NCBI GenBank assembly: GCA_965183885.1
Contig: OZ238992.1
Location: 1,302,001-1,366,000 of the forward strand
Origin: UWMA-0277 sp965183885
GTDB lineage: Bacteria > Bacteroidota > Bacteroidia > Flavobacteriales > BACL11
Direction of reading: 5' to 3'
DNA length: 64,000 bases
The notes below the pieces were generated by a model. The model was not told the origin of the DNA. It made no database searches and saw nothing but the letters and a program-made list of their open reading frames with translations. This document shows positions 44,939 through 52,994 of this stretch, in pieces; the stretch's first letter is position 1; each line of letters opens with the position of its first letter. Made by a program: the position numbers and the translations under genes.

Positions 44939-45421
44939 TTAAGAATACTCACGAAGTCCCTTTAAAACGCGTGGATACTTACTGAAAAAATCGTTAAAAA
45001 TAAGTGTTTTTGATAATGTCTTTCTATCAAATTTACGAACCCTTTTAGAGTTCAGGTTTGTCAATCCTTTAAGAATAAACTCCATAGGAATATGTAGGTT
45101 TTCTTTTTTCGGATATTCTCCAAAATTATCCCAAAATTCAAATTCCATTATATGTTTAATTAATGGGTTGTTTTTAAAGAATGTTTTGTCTTGATAGTAG
45201 TTGCAAACTTCCCAAGTTTGATTAATAACATTATTGTTGTCATTACTTAATCCTGTTTCAAATGGTGTTGATTCAATGTCTAATGTGAAATAAAACATAT
45301 TTGATGCTTTAATGAAAGCTGTAGGCGATAGTATGTCAGTTGTTTCTTCTGGTTGAATTTCTATCCCAAATTCTGATTTTCTAAGTATTTTTAAGATGTG
45401 ATCTTGTGTATTTAATTTCAT
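44939..45421 (-). CDS. Unknown soluble protein
   Basis: The 160-residue protein is acidic in the first half, with a basic C-terminus (RVRKFDRKTLSKTLIFNDFF). There are no motifs I recognise and no membrane segments. It lies 4 bp after the DUF697-like gene, so both are probably on one transcript. Confidence 0.5.
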   Translation of the reverse strand: MKLNTQDHILKILRKSEFGIEIQPEETTDILSPTAFIKASNMFYFTLDIESTPFETGLSNDNNNVINQTWEVCNYYQDKTFFKNNPLIKHIMEFEFWDNFGEYPKKENLHIPMEFILKGLTNLNSKRVRKFDRKTLSKTLIFNDFFSKYPRVLKGLREYS

Positions 45422-45425
45422 TTAC

Positions 45426-46112
45426 TTAATTTTTAAATTCATTTTTTCGTTTCTTTATTTCGTCTTTATTTTCTTTAGCCGTTTTTTTTCCTTCTTTTTG
45501 TGCAGATTTAAAAATGCTTTTCAGCATTTCTTCATCTATTTTTTCTCCTTTTGTTTTTGTTATAAAATAATAGTCCATTACTCTTCCTATTCCATAAGTT
45601 AAACCAAAAACTAAAGGAATAGTTGTAATTGCTCCTAAAAACGGTAAAACCGTTTTGTATGCTCCAATCGCTAATTGTTGTGATAAAAATCCTAACCCAA
45701 CTAAACCTCCAAGTTCTTTAATTATTTCTTTTGTTCCTGATTCAGAAATATCATATCCTCTAATGTCTGCAATTTTTTTCCCCATAAATGCTTGTATAGG
45801 TGTTAGTATAAAAATATCAGCAAAGGGAATTGGTTGTATAGCTATTGCAGAACAAGTTGTGCCAAAAACCGTAATTATTCGTGTTATTTTTTCTTCTTCG
45901 GTTAAATCTGTTCTGTTTTCAATGTTTAGAACTTCCGAACTCAATTTTTCTTTTACTTTGTCTATTACTCCGTCGTTAGCTTTAGCGTTGTTCACACCAT
46001 TTTTAACAAGCTGTTGACCTGCTCTGTAACTAGCTGTTGCTATTTTAATAGCCTCTTCACGCGTTACTTCTTTACCACCTACCATTAACTTTACCATCTT
46101 TTTAACGCCCAT
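45426..46112 (-). CDS. DUF697-like membrane-associated protein
   Basis: From ATG 46112 the product has 228 residues (a TTG lies 12 bp upstream). The middle contains CSAIAIQPIPFADIFILTPI then QAFMGKKIADIRGYDIS, resembling the DUF697/YcjF-type hydrophobic hairpin, followed by two further hydrophobic segments and a Lys/Glu-rich tail (IKKRKNEFKN). Function unknown; these domains often accompany GTPases or membrane-linked stress proteins. Confidence 0.55.
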   Translation of the reverse strand: MGVKKMVKLMVGGKEVTREEAIKIATASYRAGQQLVKNGVNNAKANDGVIDKVKEKLSSEVLNIENRTDLTEEEKITRIITVFGTTCSAIAIQPIPFADIFILTPIQAFMGKKIADIRGYDISESGTKEIIKELGGLVGLGFLSQQLAIGAYKTVLPFLGAITTIPLVFGLTYGIGRVMDYYFITKTKGEKIDEEMLKSIFKSAQKEGKKTAKENKDEIKKRKNEFKN

Positions 46113-46288
46113 ATTAGTCGGCAAGGACTTTTGCCTAGTTATTCATAATACTTGTATTCTTTGATAAAAAGTTTAATATTCTATATCATATCGTTCTCTC
46201 GCTTCTTTATTTTTTAAGATTAAAATTGCTTCATAGGTTAATTAATAAGTAAGTATTGCGAAATTACATATTTGTAATTTATTATTCA

Positions 46289-46304
46289 TCAGTATAAATA
46301 CGGA
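46289..46304. promoter_or_regulatory. 16-bp dyad shared with 58027-58042
   Basis: TCAGTATAAATACGGA is an imperfect palindrome (TC.GTAT-AA-ATAC.GA). The same 16 bases recur on the other strand at 58027-58042, upstream of the DUF4268 gene. A shared operator is likely. Confidence 0.45.
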
Positions 46305-46467
46305 GGTATTGAATTTTTATATTAATCTCCCATAAAATCTGATAATATCTTGAGGAAAATAATAGCATATCTTGAAAGATATTTAGAAAAGTTAGAGCGT
46401 ACTTTGAGAAATATAGAGGATTTTGGCTTGTTTTTTATTGTAAAAAGTTAATTCTGGCGTTATTTTC

Positions 46468-46584
46468 CTACTACACTACTACAACTACTACAGCTACTAC
46501 ATTTATTTCTTACTATTATTTATATAAATATATAATAATCAATACTATATATGATTTGTAGTAGTGTAGTAGTTGTAGTAAGTA
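46468..46584. other. Candidate replication origin: CTACTA inverted iterons around an AT-rich core
   Basis: The left arm has repeated CTACTACA units (46468-46500) and the right arm has the reverse complement (46558-46584). CTACTACACTACTAC at 46468-46482 is a perfect inverted partner of 46558-46572. The 57 bp between them is almost pure A/T. A third small pair lies at 46653-46689. It is placed directly downstream of the VapE-like replication gene. This fits an iteron-plus-unwinding-element origin; function is inferred. Confidence 0.55.
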
Positions 46585-46689
46585 AAAAAATCTTTTTTTG
46601 AGATCTAAAACCTGACTAGGGAAGAGGTTAAATTGATTGTGTAGTTTAAACTGTAGTAAGTAATAAATACATTTTACTACTTCTACTAC

Positions 46690-46718
46690 AAAAAAAGCCC
46701 AACCGAAATGGTTGGGCT
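46690..46718 (-). terminator. Terminator of the VapE-like operon
   Basis: Stem AGCCCAACC/GGTTGGGCT with a 5-base loop, and a T-run on the minus strand, 27 bp past the VapE-like stop. Confidence 0.85.
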
Positions 46719-46744
46719 AGGTAAGAATGATGATTTAAAGAAGT

Positions 46745-48004
46745 TTAATTGGAGTCTTTCATTTCAGCTTGAACTCTATCTTCATCTGATTCTGAGCATT
46801 TAATAACAGGATATACTTTTCTTGGTCCTCTATTGTTTAGTCGTTTTGATACTGGATCTCCATACCCTAACTTTTCCATTGCTCTTGCTAATTTCTTTAT
46901 TGAGAGTCTTAATCCTGAATACGCATTGATTCTTGCAAGTATTTCTGATGGCATTACAAAAGATACTTTAGGATGATTCTCTTGACAGGGCTCATACAAT
47001 TTTATCAGCCACTCTTCCTCTGGTGGTATATGTCTGTAAATCTCATTCACTTTATTTAGTTTTTTCATATCCTCTTGAGCAAACCAGTATTGGTATTTTT
47101 CTTTAACTAAATGAGCTGCTTGCGACCAAACCTTATTCATATCTACATTATGCTTAAAATCAATCTCAGCAGTTGAGAATACTAAGTACCTTCTGTTTTC
47201 AATATCTGTTAAGAATTGAGGGTTGTTTACTGAGCCCATAAAAGAGCAGATTCTAGGTCTTGTTTTAGTCATCTTGTGCCAAGTCTTCCTGTTAGTAATA
47301 AAAGGAGCTGTAATGATGGCTTTCATAGAATTGAAATCCTTTCCAAATATGGTTTCTAATTGGTCATCTACATTTAAGAACCATTTCTCTGCTAAGAAAT
47401 TGGCTGTGTTTTGGTCGGTAAGTGAAGGGTTGATATGTGAGCAAGCTAAGAAGTTTTTCATTTCTTTAGGGCAGAGCTTATTTAGCCATGTTGTTTTTCC
47501 TGCTCCTTGTCCTCCAACTAGAATAAGACAAGTTTGGTTTACTCCTCTACCTAATATTGTTGAGGCACTAGCAACAAGCCATTTTTTTAAATACTCTTCC
47601 CAAAGTTCAGCTAAATGAATACCATCTACTTCAATATCTTTAATGGTAATAGTATCAGCAAGCTGTTTAATGTAGTCAATCCCATCATAAGGAGGTAATT
47701 CATCAAAGTAGCGTTGTAATGGATTGTAGGAGGGGGTAAGCTTAGAGTTAAGGATTTTTAGAAGGAGTCCATCAGAACATTTATAGCCATCCATTTGTAA
47801 GTCTATCCAGATAGAATTAAGCATATCCTCTTCAAGGAGGATAAACTTATCAGATTTAAGAGCTCTAATTTCTACTTCCATAGTAAGGACATTCTTTCTA
47901 AATTCAAAGCGTAAATCTAGGTAGTCCTTTAACTCTTTTATGAAATGTTTCTTTTCGTTTTTATCCTCTGATTGCTTTTTGATTTCCTTATGCTCTAATG
48001 CCAT
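46745..48004 (-). CDS. VapE/VirE-like P-loop ATPase (replication protein)
   Basis: The 419-residue protein matches the virulence-associated E (VapE/DUF5906-type) family, found in phages and satellite islands as a superfamily 3-type helicase. The Walker A is LILVGGQGAGKTTWLNKLCP (about residue 155), followed by KWFLNVDDQLETI (Walker B), KAIITAPFITNRK and ENRRYLVFS (arginine finger region). It should unwind DNA at the element's origin, which would fit the inverted repeats just downstream. It overlaps the upstream gene by 17 bp. Confidence 0.82.
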   Translation of the reverse strand: MALEHKEIKKQSEDKNEKKHFIKELKDYLDLRFEFRKNVLTMEVEIRALKSDKFILLEEDMLNSIWIDLQMDGYKCSDGLLLKILNSKLTPSYNPLQRYFDELPPYDGIDYIKQLADTITIKDIEVDGIHLAELWEEYLKKWLVASASTILGRGVNQTCLILVGGQGAGKTTWLNKLCPKEMKNFLACSHINPSLTDQNTANFLAEKWFLNVDDQLETIFGKDFNSMKAIITAPFITNRKTWHKMTKTRPRICSFMGSVNNPQFLTDIENRRYLVFSTAEIDFKHNVDMNKVWSQAAHLVKEKYQYWFAQEDMKKLNKVNEIYRHIPPEEEWLIKLYEPCQENHPKVSFVMPSEILARINAYSGLRLSIKKLARAMEKLGYGDPVSKRLNNRGPRKVYPVIKCSESDEDRVQAEMKDSN

Positions 48005-48500
48005 TGATTTGCTCTTTTATAATGTTTAACTCTTGTTCTGTATGTTGTGCTGCTTTCTTGTCTAGTATCTTGTTGAAGATTTCTTTATCTTCTTTTTTCC
48101 ATCTTTCAAAGTATTCTAAAAACTCTATGGGTAGAGTGAAGGACTTTGTATTACAGGCTTCAATTGTTAAAGATTCCAGTAAGCTGAAATCTTTGTTTAG
48201 CCATGATTGTAAATCCATTATTCCATGAATGAAACAAATGGCTTCTAATGCTAATATCTTTTCTTGGTACTTGTCTATGTGATTAGAAAGTAAGAATTGA
48301 AGTTCTGCCTGCTCCAGCTCTAAATCACTAATGCGACTTTCACTTGCTTTCTGATAGTTTATTAAGGACTTGATGATGCTATTCTGCATGGAAATGAAAC
48401 GATTGCTTACAGCTTCTTTATTAGCTAAGTATTGAAGGTTTTCCTGTAGTAGTGTTACTGCTCGTTCAAAATTATCTGTTTTTCTCTCATACTCCTTCAT
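47988..48500 (-). CDS. Unknown helical protein of the early operon
   Basis: The 170-residue protein is predicted to be all-helical, with charged heptad-like repeats (SRISDLELEQAELQFLLSNH). It lies between a small HTH protein and the VapE-like ATPase, both likely replication or regulation genes. No domain is recognised. It starts directly after the 48501 stop. Confidence 0.6.
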   Translation of the reverse strand: MKEYERKTDNFERAVTLLQENLQYLANKEAVSNRFISMQNSIIKSLINYQKASESRISDLELEQAELQFLLSNHIDKYQEKILALEAICFIHGIMDLQSWLNKDFSLLESLTIEACNTKSFTLPIEFLEYFERWKKEDKEIFNKILDKKAAQHTEQELNIIKEQINGIRA

Positions 48501-48692
48501 TTATAACTCCTCTGGTTCTCCCAAAAAGTCGAATATTAGCTGTACCTGAAAAGGGGAGTATGTTTTTCCTCTGTAAGTGCCTAATTTAGATTTAATAGGC
48601 TTTAACCAAGACTTTAAAGTCATATCGCTAATACCGTAGAGTAGGGTTAGCTGTTTCTTAGAATAGGACTTGTATTTTCTTGTTTTTCGCAT
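48501..48692 (-). CDS. Small HTH protein (excisionase or early regulator type)
   Basis: The 63-residue basic protein contains an HTH-like segment (KKQLTLLYGISDMTLKSWLK), in the MerR/Xis style, and a C-terminal helix. It shares one base with the upstream gene. Such small proteins act as excisionase or early regulator; which one is not clear. Confidence 0.65.
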   Translation of the reverse strand: MRKTRKYKSYSKKQLTLLYGISDMTLKSWLKPIKSKLGTYRGKTYSPFQVQLIFDFLGEPEEL

Positions 48693-49006
48693 TATTGAAT
48701 TAATTTTAGATTCTTCGCTAGATTATTTCCTTTTAATGCTTGTAGCTTCTTAGTGTTGTACTGTGGGATTTGGTAGTTAAACATATCTTCTATTTTACAG
48801 TCTAAGAATTTTGCAATGACTGCAAGTTTGTCTGCTGGTATTTCTGCAACATCTTCCTGAAGTATATATAACCACCTATCAAATGTCCTTTTGTTAATTT
48901 TTAATGCAATTGGAAGCTTGTCTTTAGCAATTTTGTATTCATTGTAAGAAAGTCTATTTAGCTTATTTTGAATGGTATATTTTCTTTTATTGTGTAAATT
49001 TGTCAT
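48692..49006 (-). CDS. Small HTH protein opposite the S24 repressor (Cro-like position)
   Basis: The 104-residue protein has a helix-rich DNA-binding-like centre (YKIAKDKLPIALKINKRTFD, then RWLYILQEDVAEIPADKLAV). It is the first gene of the leftward early operon, facing the repressor, where lambdoid elements keep cro or an activator. The ATG overlaps the first AATTTGTCAT repeat. Confidence 0.65.
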   Translation of the reverse strand: MTNLHNKRKYTIQNKLNRLSYNEYKIAKDKLPIALKINKRTFDRWLYILQEDVAEIPADKLAVIAKFLDCKIEDMFNYQIPQYNTKKLQALKGNNLAKNLKLIQ

Positions 49007-49033
49007 AAATAGTGTAGGAATTTGTCATTAAAT
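48997..49033. promoter_or_regulatory. Two AATTTGTCAT operator-like repeats
   Basis: AATTTGTCATAAAT (48997-49010) and AATTTGTCATTAAAT (49019-49033) are direct repeats 22 bp apart (two helical turns) in the repressor/early-operon divergent region. AATTTGTCAT also occurs at 58085-58094. They are candidate binding sites for the S24 repressor. Confidence 0.5.
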
Positions 49034-49036
49034 GTT

Positions 49037-49044
49037 TATATTTG
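49037..49044 (+). promoter_or_regulatory. -7 promoter box for the repressor gene
   Basis: TATATTTG, 59 bp before the ATG at 49104 and directly next to the second operator-like repeat. This suits autoregulation of the repressor. Confidence 0.55.
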
Positions 49045-49103
49045 CTGTAAAAATAAAGATAAATACACAAATAATTGCATTTATTTTATAGATAAAAATC
49101 AAT

Positions 49104-49877
49104 ATGTTAAAAAAATTTAATCGAAATATTATTACTGCTAGAATACTTCAGTTGGCAGAGGGGTTGAAAGAGAAGAGAGCGTTTAAGAATTATACAGAAT
49201 TGGCTGAACTCTTAGAAATGTCTACCACCTCTGTATCAGATATAAGAAAGGAGAGAAGAGACTTTACATTAATGCAGGTAAATCGTTTTATTGAGTGTTT
49301 CAATATGCCTCCAGCCTTGATATTTGATTATTCAAAAGAAAAGGAAGGTTATTTAATTGAGAAACCAAGATTGCAAATACATCCTATAGTAGTTGATACC
49401 CAAAATAAGGAAAGAGTAGTGTTAGTTGATACAAAAGCATCAGCAGGCTATTTAGAGGGTTTCTCTGATCCTGAATATATTGGCTCACTCCCTACAATGT
49501 CAGTTCCTCCTCACTTGTCTGATAAGTCTTTGTATGGCTTTCAGGTGTATGGTAATTCTATGGAAGATAATATTTGTGAGGGAGATTGGGCTTTAGCTAG
49601 TCTGGTAGAAGACTTAAACAGAATAAAACACAATTATGTTTATGTTGTAGTGTGTGAAGATGGAGTGGTAATCAAAAGAGTTTCCTCAGTTGATAAAGAA
49701 AATAGATGTGTTATCTTAACTTCTGATAATAAAGCTTACCCTCCTTACCAAGTAGCCTTAAAGGATATCAAGCAGCTTTGGTATGTAGAATGTACACTTA
49801 AAACCTCATTTAGAAATAAGAATAACGACTTAGAAGAAAGAATAAATTTATTGGAGAAAAGGTTGTTGGCGGATTAA
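49104..49877 (+). CDS. XRE-S24 peptidase repressor (CI/LexA-like)
   Basis: The 257-residue protein has an N-terminal HTH (TELAELLEMSTTSVSDIRKE, about residues 31-50) and a C-terminal S24 domain with YGNSMEDNICEGDWALAS (nucleophile serine near residue 154) and YVYVVVCEDGVVIKRVSS (general-base lysine). It is a typical SOS-cleavable phage repressor that controls the facing early operon. This is the strongest evidence that the block is temperate. It ends 1 bp from the convergent hsdR. Confidence 0.9.
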   Translation: MLKKFNRNIITARILQLAEGLKEKRAFKNYTELAELLEMSTTSVSDIRKERRDFTLMQVNRFIECFNMPPALIFDYSKEKEGYLIEKPRLQIHPIVVDTQNKERVVLVDTKASAGYLEGFSDPEYIGSLPTMSVPPHLSDKSLYGFQVYGNSMEDNICEGDWALASLVEDLNRIKHNYVYVVVCEDGVVIKRVSSVDKENRCVILTSDNKAYPPYQVALKDIKQLWYVECTLKTSFRNKNNDLEERINLLEKRLLAD

Positions 49878-49878
49878 T

Positions 49879-52800
49879 TTATATTTTCCCTCCTATACCC
49901 TTAAACTTCTCTACAAAAGTACTAATCTTGAGAAATACGCTTTGCTTTTTCATTAAATACTGAGGATTTAAAGGACTCATTTTAGGTAAAACTGTATTTA
50001 ATTCTGTACCATTCTCAGTAGCATACTCTCTTTTTAGAGAAGTAATGATATATCTCTTTGCAGCTGCCTCATTTAGGCTTTCATCAGATATTAAATCATC
50101 TGCTTCTTTCTTTTGTTTCTTTTGTGCAAAATTGAAGAAAGCATCAATAATTGAGGCTTTATCTTGAATCTTATCAAGGTCAGAATTTTTGATGAAATCA
50201 ATGACTAGACTCTCCTTAGCACGATTTCCTATACTTGCTCTAAGTACTCTACGAATCTCCTTAATAAGCGTATCCTTATCAGTTGTTTTCTTGTTGTTCT
50301 CGAAAATCAATTCAAGGATATAGTCAAGGTTTATTTCTTGAGATTTTAATAAGTCCACTTCAAAAACAACATCATCCCAATCAACACTAGACTCCTCAGC
50401 TTCTTTACCGTCTCGTTCTCTCCTTAGCCATTCACGGATGTCATTATAAGTTGATCTATAATCTTGTATATCACGCTCAGAAGGTACTTCAATCCCTTGC
50501 ATTGACAGAATATTCTCATCAGTCAGATGATAAGTAGCTTTCACTTCCTCCACAACTTGAGCATCACTCATGTCTAGCTGTTGGATTGCTTTTAGGCTTG
50601 TAAACTCATCATAGTTTTGGAGTATATTCTCAACTTTCAAGTATTCTCCAAAAAGTTTAGCAAACTCCTTTTTGTCCTTTTCTTTAACAATCTCATCTGG
50701 GTTAGGGAATTTAGAGTTTAACTCACTTACTATCTCTATATATCCTCTTTTAGCTTTTCCTGTAGCTATTTCCTCAAATCCTTCTAAATACTCCTTAAAA
50801 CTCTTTTCAAGAACAACATTCTTTGTACTACTATCTCCAAAAAGTGTGATAGAGTCTATTGTTGACTTTTCAAGATCTCTAAATGTTACAATATTTCCAA
50901 AGGTCTTGGTAGAATCATAGATGCGATTGGTTCTTGAGAATGCTTGCATCAAGCCATGATATCGCAAGTTCTTGTCAACAAAAAGTGTATTTAAAGTAGG
51001 TGCATCAAAACCTGTAAGAAACATCCCAACAACAATCAGTAAATCAATTTCCTTGTTTTTTACTCTGTTGGCTAAGTCCCTATAATAGTTTTGAAACTCC
51101 TTACTATCAACACCAAAACTTGTTTTAAACATTGTGTTATAATCATTGATAGCGGAAGTCAAAAACTCCTTAGCACTCAAATCCATTGCTGAAGGCTCAA
51201 AGGTCTCGTCTAAGATTTCTCCTATTGCACTTTGTTCTTCATTAGCAGCATAAGAAAAGATAGTTGCAATCTTAAGAGGATGTTCGCTTTCTGCTTGTAG
51301 CTTATTCAATTCCTCATAATAGCATTTTGCAGCATCCACACTACTAACGGCAAACATGGCATTAAAGCCTTTATTTCCTCTGTGTAGTCTATGTGTTTTC
51401 TGCTTGTAATTTTTCAGGATATAATCTGAAATTTTAGTTATTCGTGTTGGGTGCAGTAGTGCTTTCTTATTTTCTGCTGCACTTAACTTTTTTTCATCCT
51501 GTTCAGTTTCAATAGATTTAAACTGAGGTCTTACATCATTATAATCAACCTTGAATTTTAAGACCTTCTCATCACGAATTGCATCCGTAATAACATAAGA
51601 GTGTAACTCTCTTCCAAAAACGCTTGCAGTGGTTTCAGAGCCTAATGCATTCTCTGGAAAAATTGGAGTTCCTGTAAAACCAAACTGATAATACTTCTTA
51701 AACTTCTTTTTAAGGTTCTTCTGAGCCTCTCCAAACTGTGAACGGTGAGCCTCATCAAAAATGAAGACTACCTGCTTTTCAAAAACTGGCAGGCTTGCTT
51801 CACCTTTCATTAGGTTGTTTAGCTTTTGAATTGTCGTTACTATAATCTTATTGTCATCTTTTTCAATATTTCGTTTTAAACCAGCTGTGCTGTCAGAACC
51901 ATTTACACTGTCAGGAGAAAATCGTTGATATTCTTTCATTGTTTGAAAGTCCAAGTCTTTACGGTCAACAACAAAGAACACTTTATCAACAAACTCAAGC
52001 TCTGTTGCTAATCGTGCAGCCTTAAAACTTGTAAGCGTTTTACCTGAACCAGTAGTATGCCAGATAAATCCTCCACCTTCTACATTCGACCATTTTTTTG
52101 CTTGGAATGAACTCCCAATTTTCCATAAGATTCTCTCAGTAGCAGCAATTTGATACGGTCTCATTATGAGTAGCGTATCAGAAACATCAAATACAGAGTA
52201 GGTGAGAAGTACATTTAAGATTGTTCTCCTATCAAAGAATGTAGCTGTAAAGTCTTTTAGGTCTTTAATCAGAGTATTGTCTGATTTAGCCCAGTTCATG
52301 GTAAAGTCAAAACTATTTTTGTTTCGCTTTACGGTATTGGCAAAGTATCTGCTATCCGTACCGTTTGAGATAACGAACATTTGCAAATACTTGAATAATG
52401 AGTTCTCACTATTAAAACTCTCCTTGCTGTAACGGTGTACTTGGTTAAATGCTTCACGGATTGCAATCCCACGCTTTTTAAGTTCAACTTGCACAAGCGG
52501 TAAACCATTCACTAAAATGGTTACATCATATCTATTAGCATGTATACCTGTTTGTTCAAACTGAGAAATGATCTGAAGTTTATTTCTAGTGACATTCTTT
52601 TTGTCAACTAAATATATATTTTGGATATGCCCATCATCAAAAACAAAATCATGTATGTAGTTATCGTGAAACTTTCTTGTTTTATCTGTAAGATTCTCAC
52701 TAGGCTTATCCAAATACTCTTCAACAAACCTTTGCCACTCAACATTTGTAAATTCCATGTTGTTGAGCGTTTGTAATTGCACTCTAACATTGGCAAGCAT

Positions 52801-52986
52801 TGTTTCTCGAGAAGTAAGACTTGGCAAGTACTCATAACCCTGATTTTTTAAATCTTGAATTAGCTCTTTTTCTAAGTCTGCTTCACTTTGATAAATAGCA
52901 GGAGCTTTATTTACTTCTGAAAACTTGGTGTACTTATCAAGTACAATAAAGTTCTTTGTTTGGGCTATTGTTTTATATGTTGACAT
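49879..52986 (-). CDS. hsdR: Type I restriction endonuclease subunit R
   Basis: The 1035-residue HsdR has an N-terminal nuclease (DVTILVNGLPLVQVELKKRG, residues ~154-173, D and E-x-K), the helicase Walker A WHTTGSGKTLTS (about residue 309), the DEAH box FIFDEAHRSQFG and later helicase motifs. It translocates DNA and cuts unmodified DNA far from the recognition site. It is the last gene of the hsdM-hsdS-ATPase-hsdR operon and starts 8 bp after the ATPase gene. Confidence 0.94.
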   Translation of the reverse strand: MSTYKTIAQTKNFIVLDKYTKFSEVNKAPAIYQSEADLEKELIQDLKNQGYEYLPSLTSRETMLANVRVQLQTLNNMEFTNVEWQRFVEEYLDKPSENLTDKTRKFHDNYIHDFVFDDGHIQNIYLVDKKNVTRNKLQIISQFEQTGIHANRYDVTILVNGLPLVQVELKKRGIAIREAFNQVHRYSKESFNSENSLFKYLQMFVISNGTDSRYFANTVKRNKNSFDFTMNWAKSDNTLIKDLKDFTATFFDRRTILNVLLTYSVFDVSDTLLIMRPYQIAATERILWKIGSSFQAKKWSNVEGGGFIWHTTGSGKTLTSFKAARLATELEFVDKVFFVVDRKDLDFQTMKEYQRFSPDSVNGSDSTAGLKRNIEKDDNKIIVTTIQKLNNLMKGEASLPVFEKQVVFIFDEAHRSQFGEAQKNLKKKFKKYYQFGFTGTPIFPENALGSETTASVFGRELHSYVITDAIRDEKVLKFKVDYNDVRPQFKSIETEQDEKKLSAAENKKALLHPTRITKISDYILKNYKQKTHRLHRGNKGFNAMFAVSSVDAAKCYYEELNKLQAESEHPLKIATIFSYAANEEQSAIGEILDETFEPSAMDLSAKEFLTSAINDYNTMFKTSFGVDSKEFQNYYRDLANRVKNKEIDLLIVVGMFLTGFDAPTLNTLFVDKNLRYHGLMQAFSRTNRIYDSTKTFGNIVTFRDLEKSTIDSITLFGDSSTKNVVLEKSFKEYLEGFEEIATGKAKRGYIEIVSELNSKFPNPDEIVKEKDKKEFAKLFGEYLKVENILQNYDEFTSLKAIQQLDMSDAQVVEEVKATYHLTDENILSMQGIEVPSERDIQDYRSTYNDIREWLRRERDGKEAEESSVDWDDVVFEVDLLKSQEINLDYILELIFENNKKTTDKDTLIKEIRRVLRASIGNRAKESLVIDFIKNSDLDKIQDKASIIDAFFNFAQKKQKKEADDLISDESLNEAAAKRYIITSLKREYATENGTELNTVLPKMSPLNPQYLMKKQSVFLKISTFVEKFKGIGGKI

Positions 52987-52994
52987 AATATTTT

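Larger units (their letters stand above)
46113..46744. other. Non-coding region with dyad, inverted repeats and terminator
   Basis: This ~630-bp stretch lies between two minus-strand transcription units. It contains a 16-bp dyad shared with 58027-58042, an AT-rich inverted-repeat region suitable as an origin, and the terminator of the VapE-like gene. No convincing open frame is present. Confidence 0.7.

Noticed and set aside
46468..46689. CRISPR array from the CTACTA repeats
   Set aside because: Repeat units are 6-8 bases with no unique spacers and no cas genes nearby. An inverted-repeat origin is a better reading.
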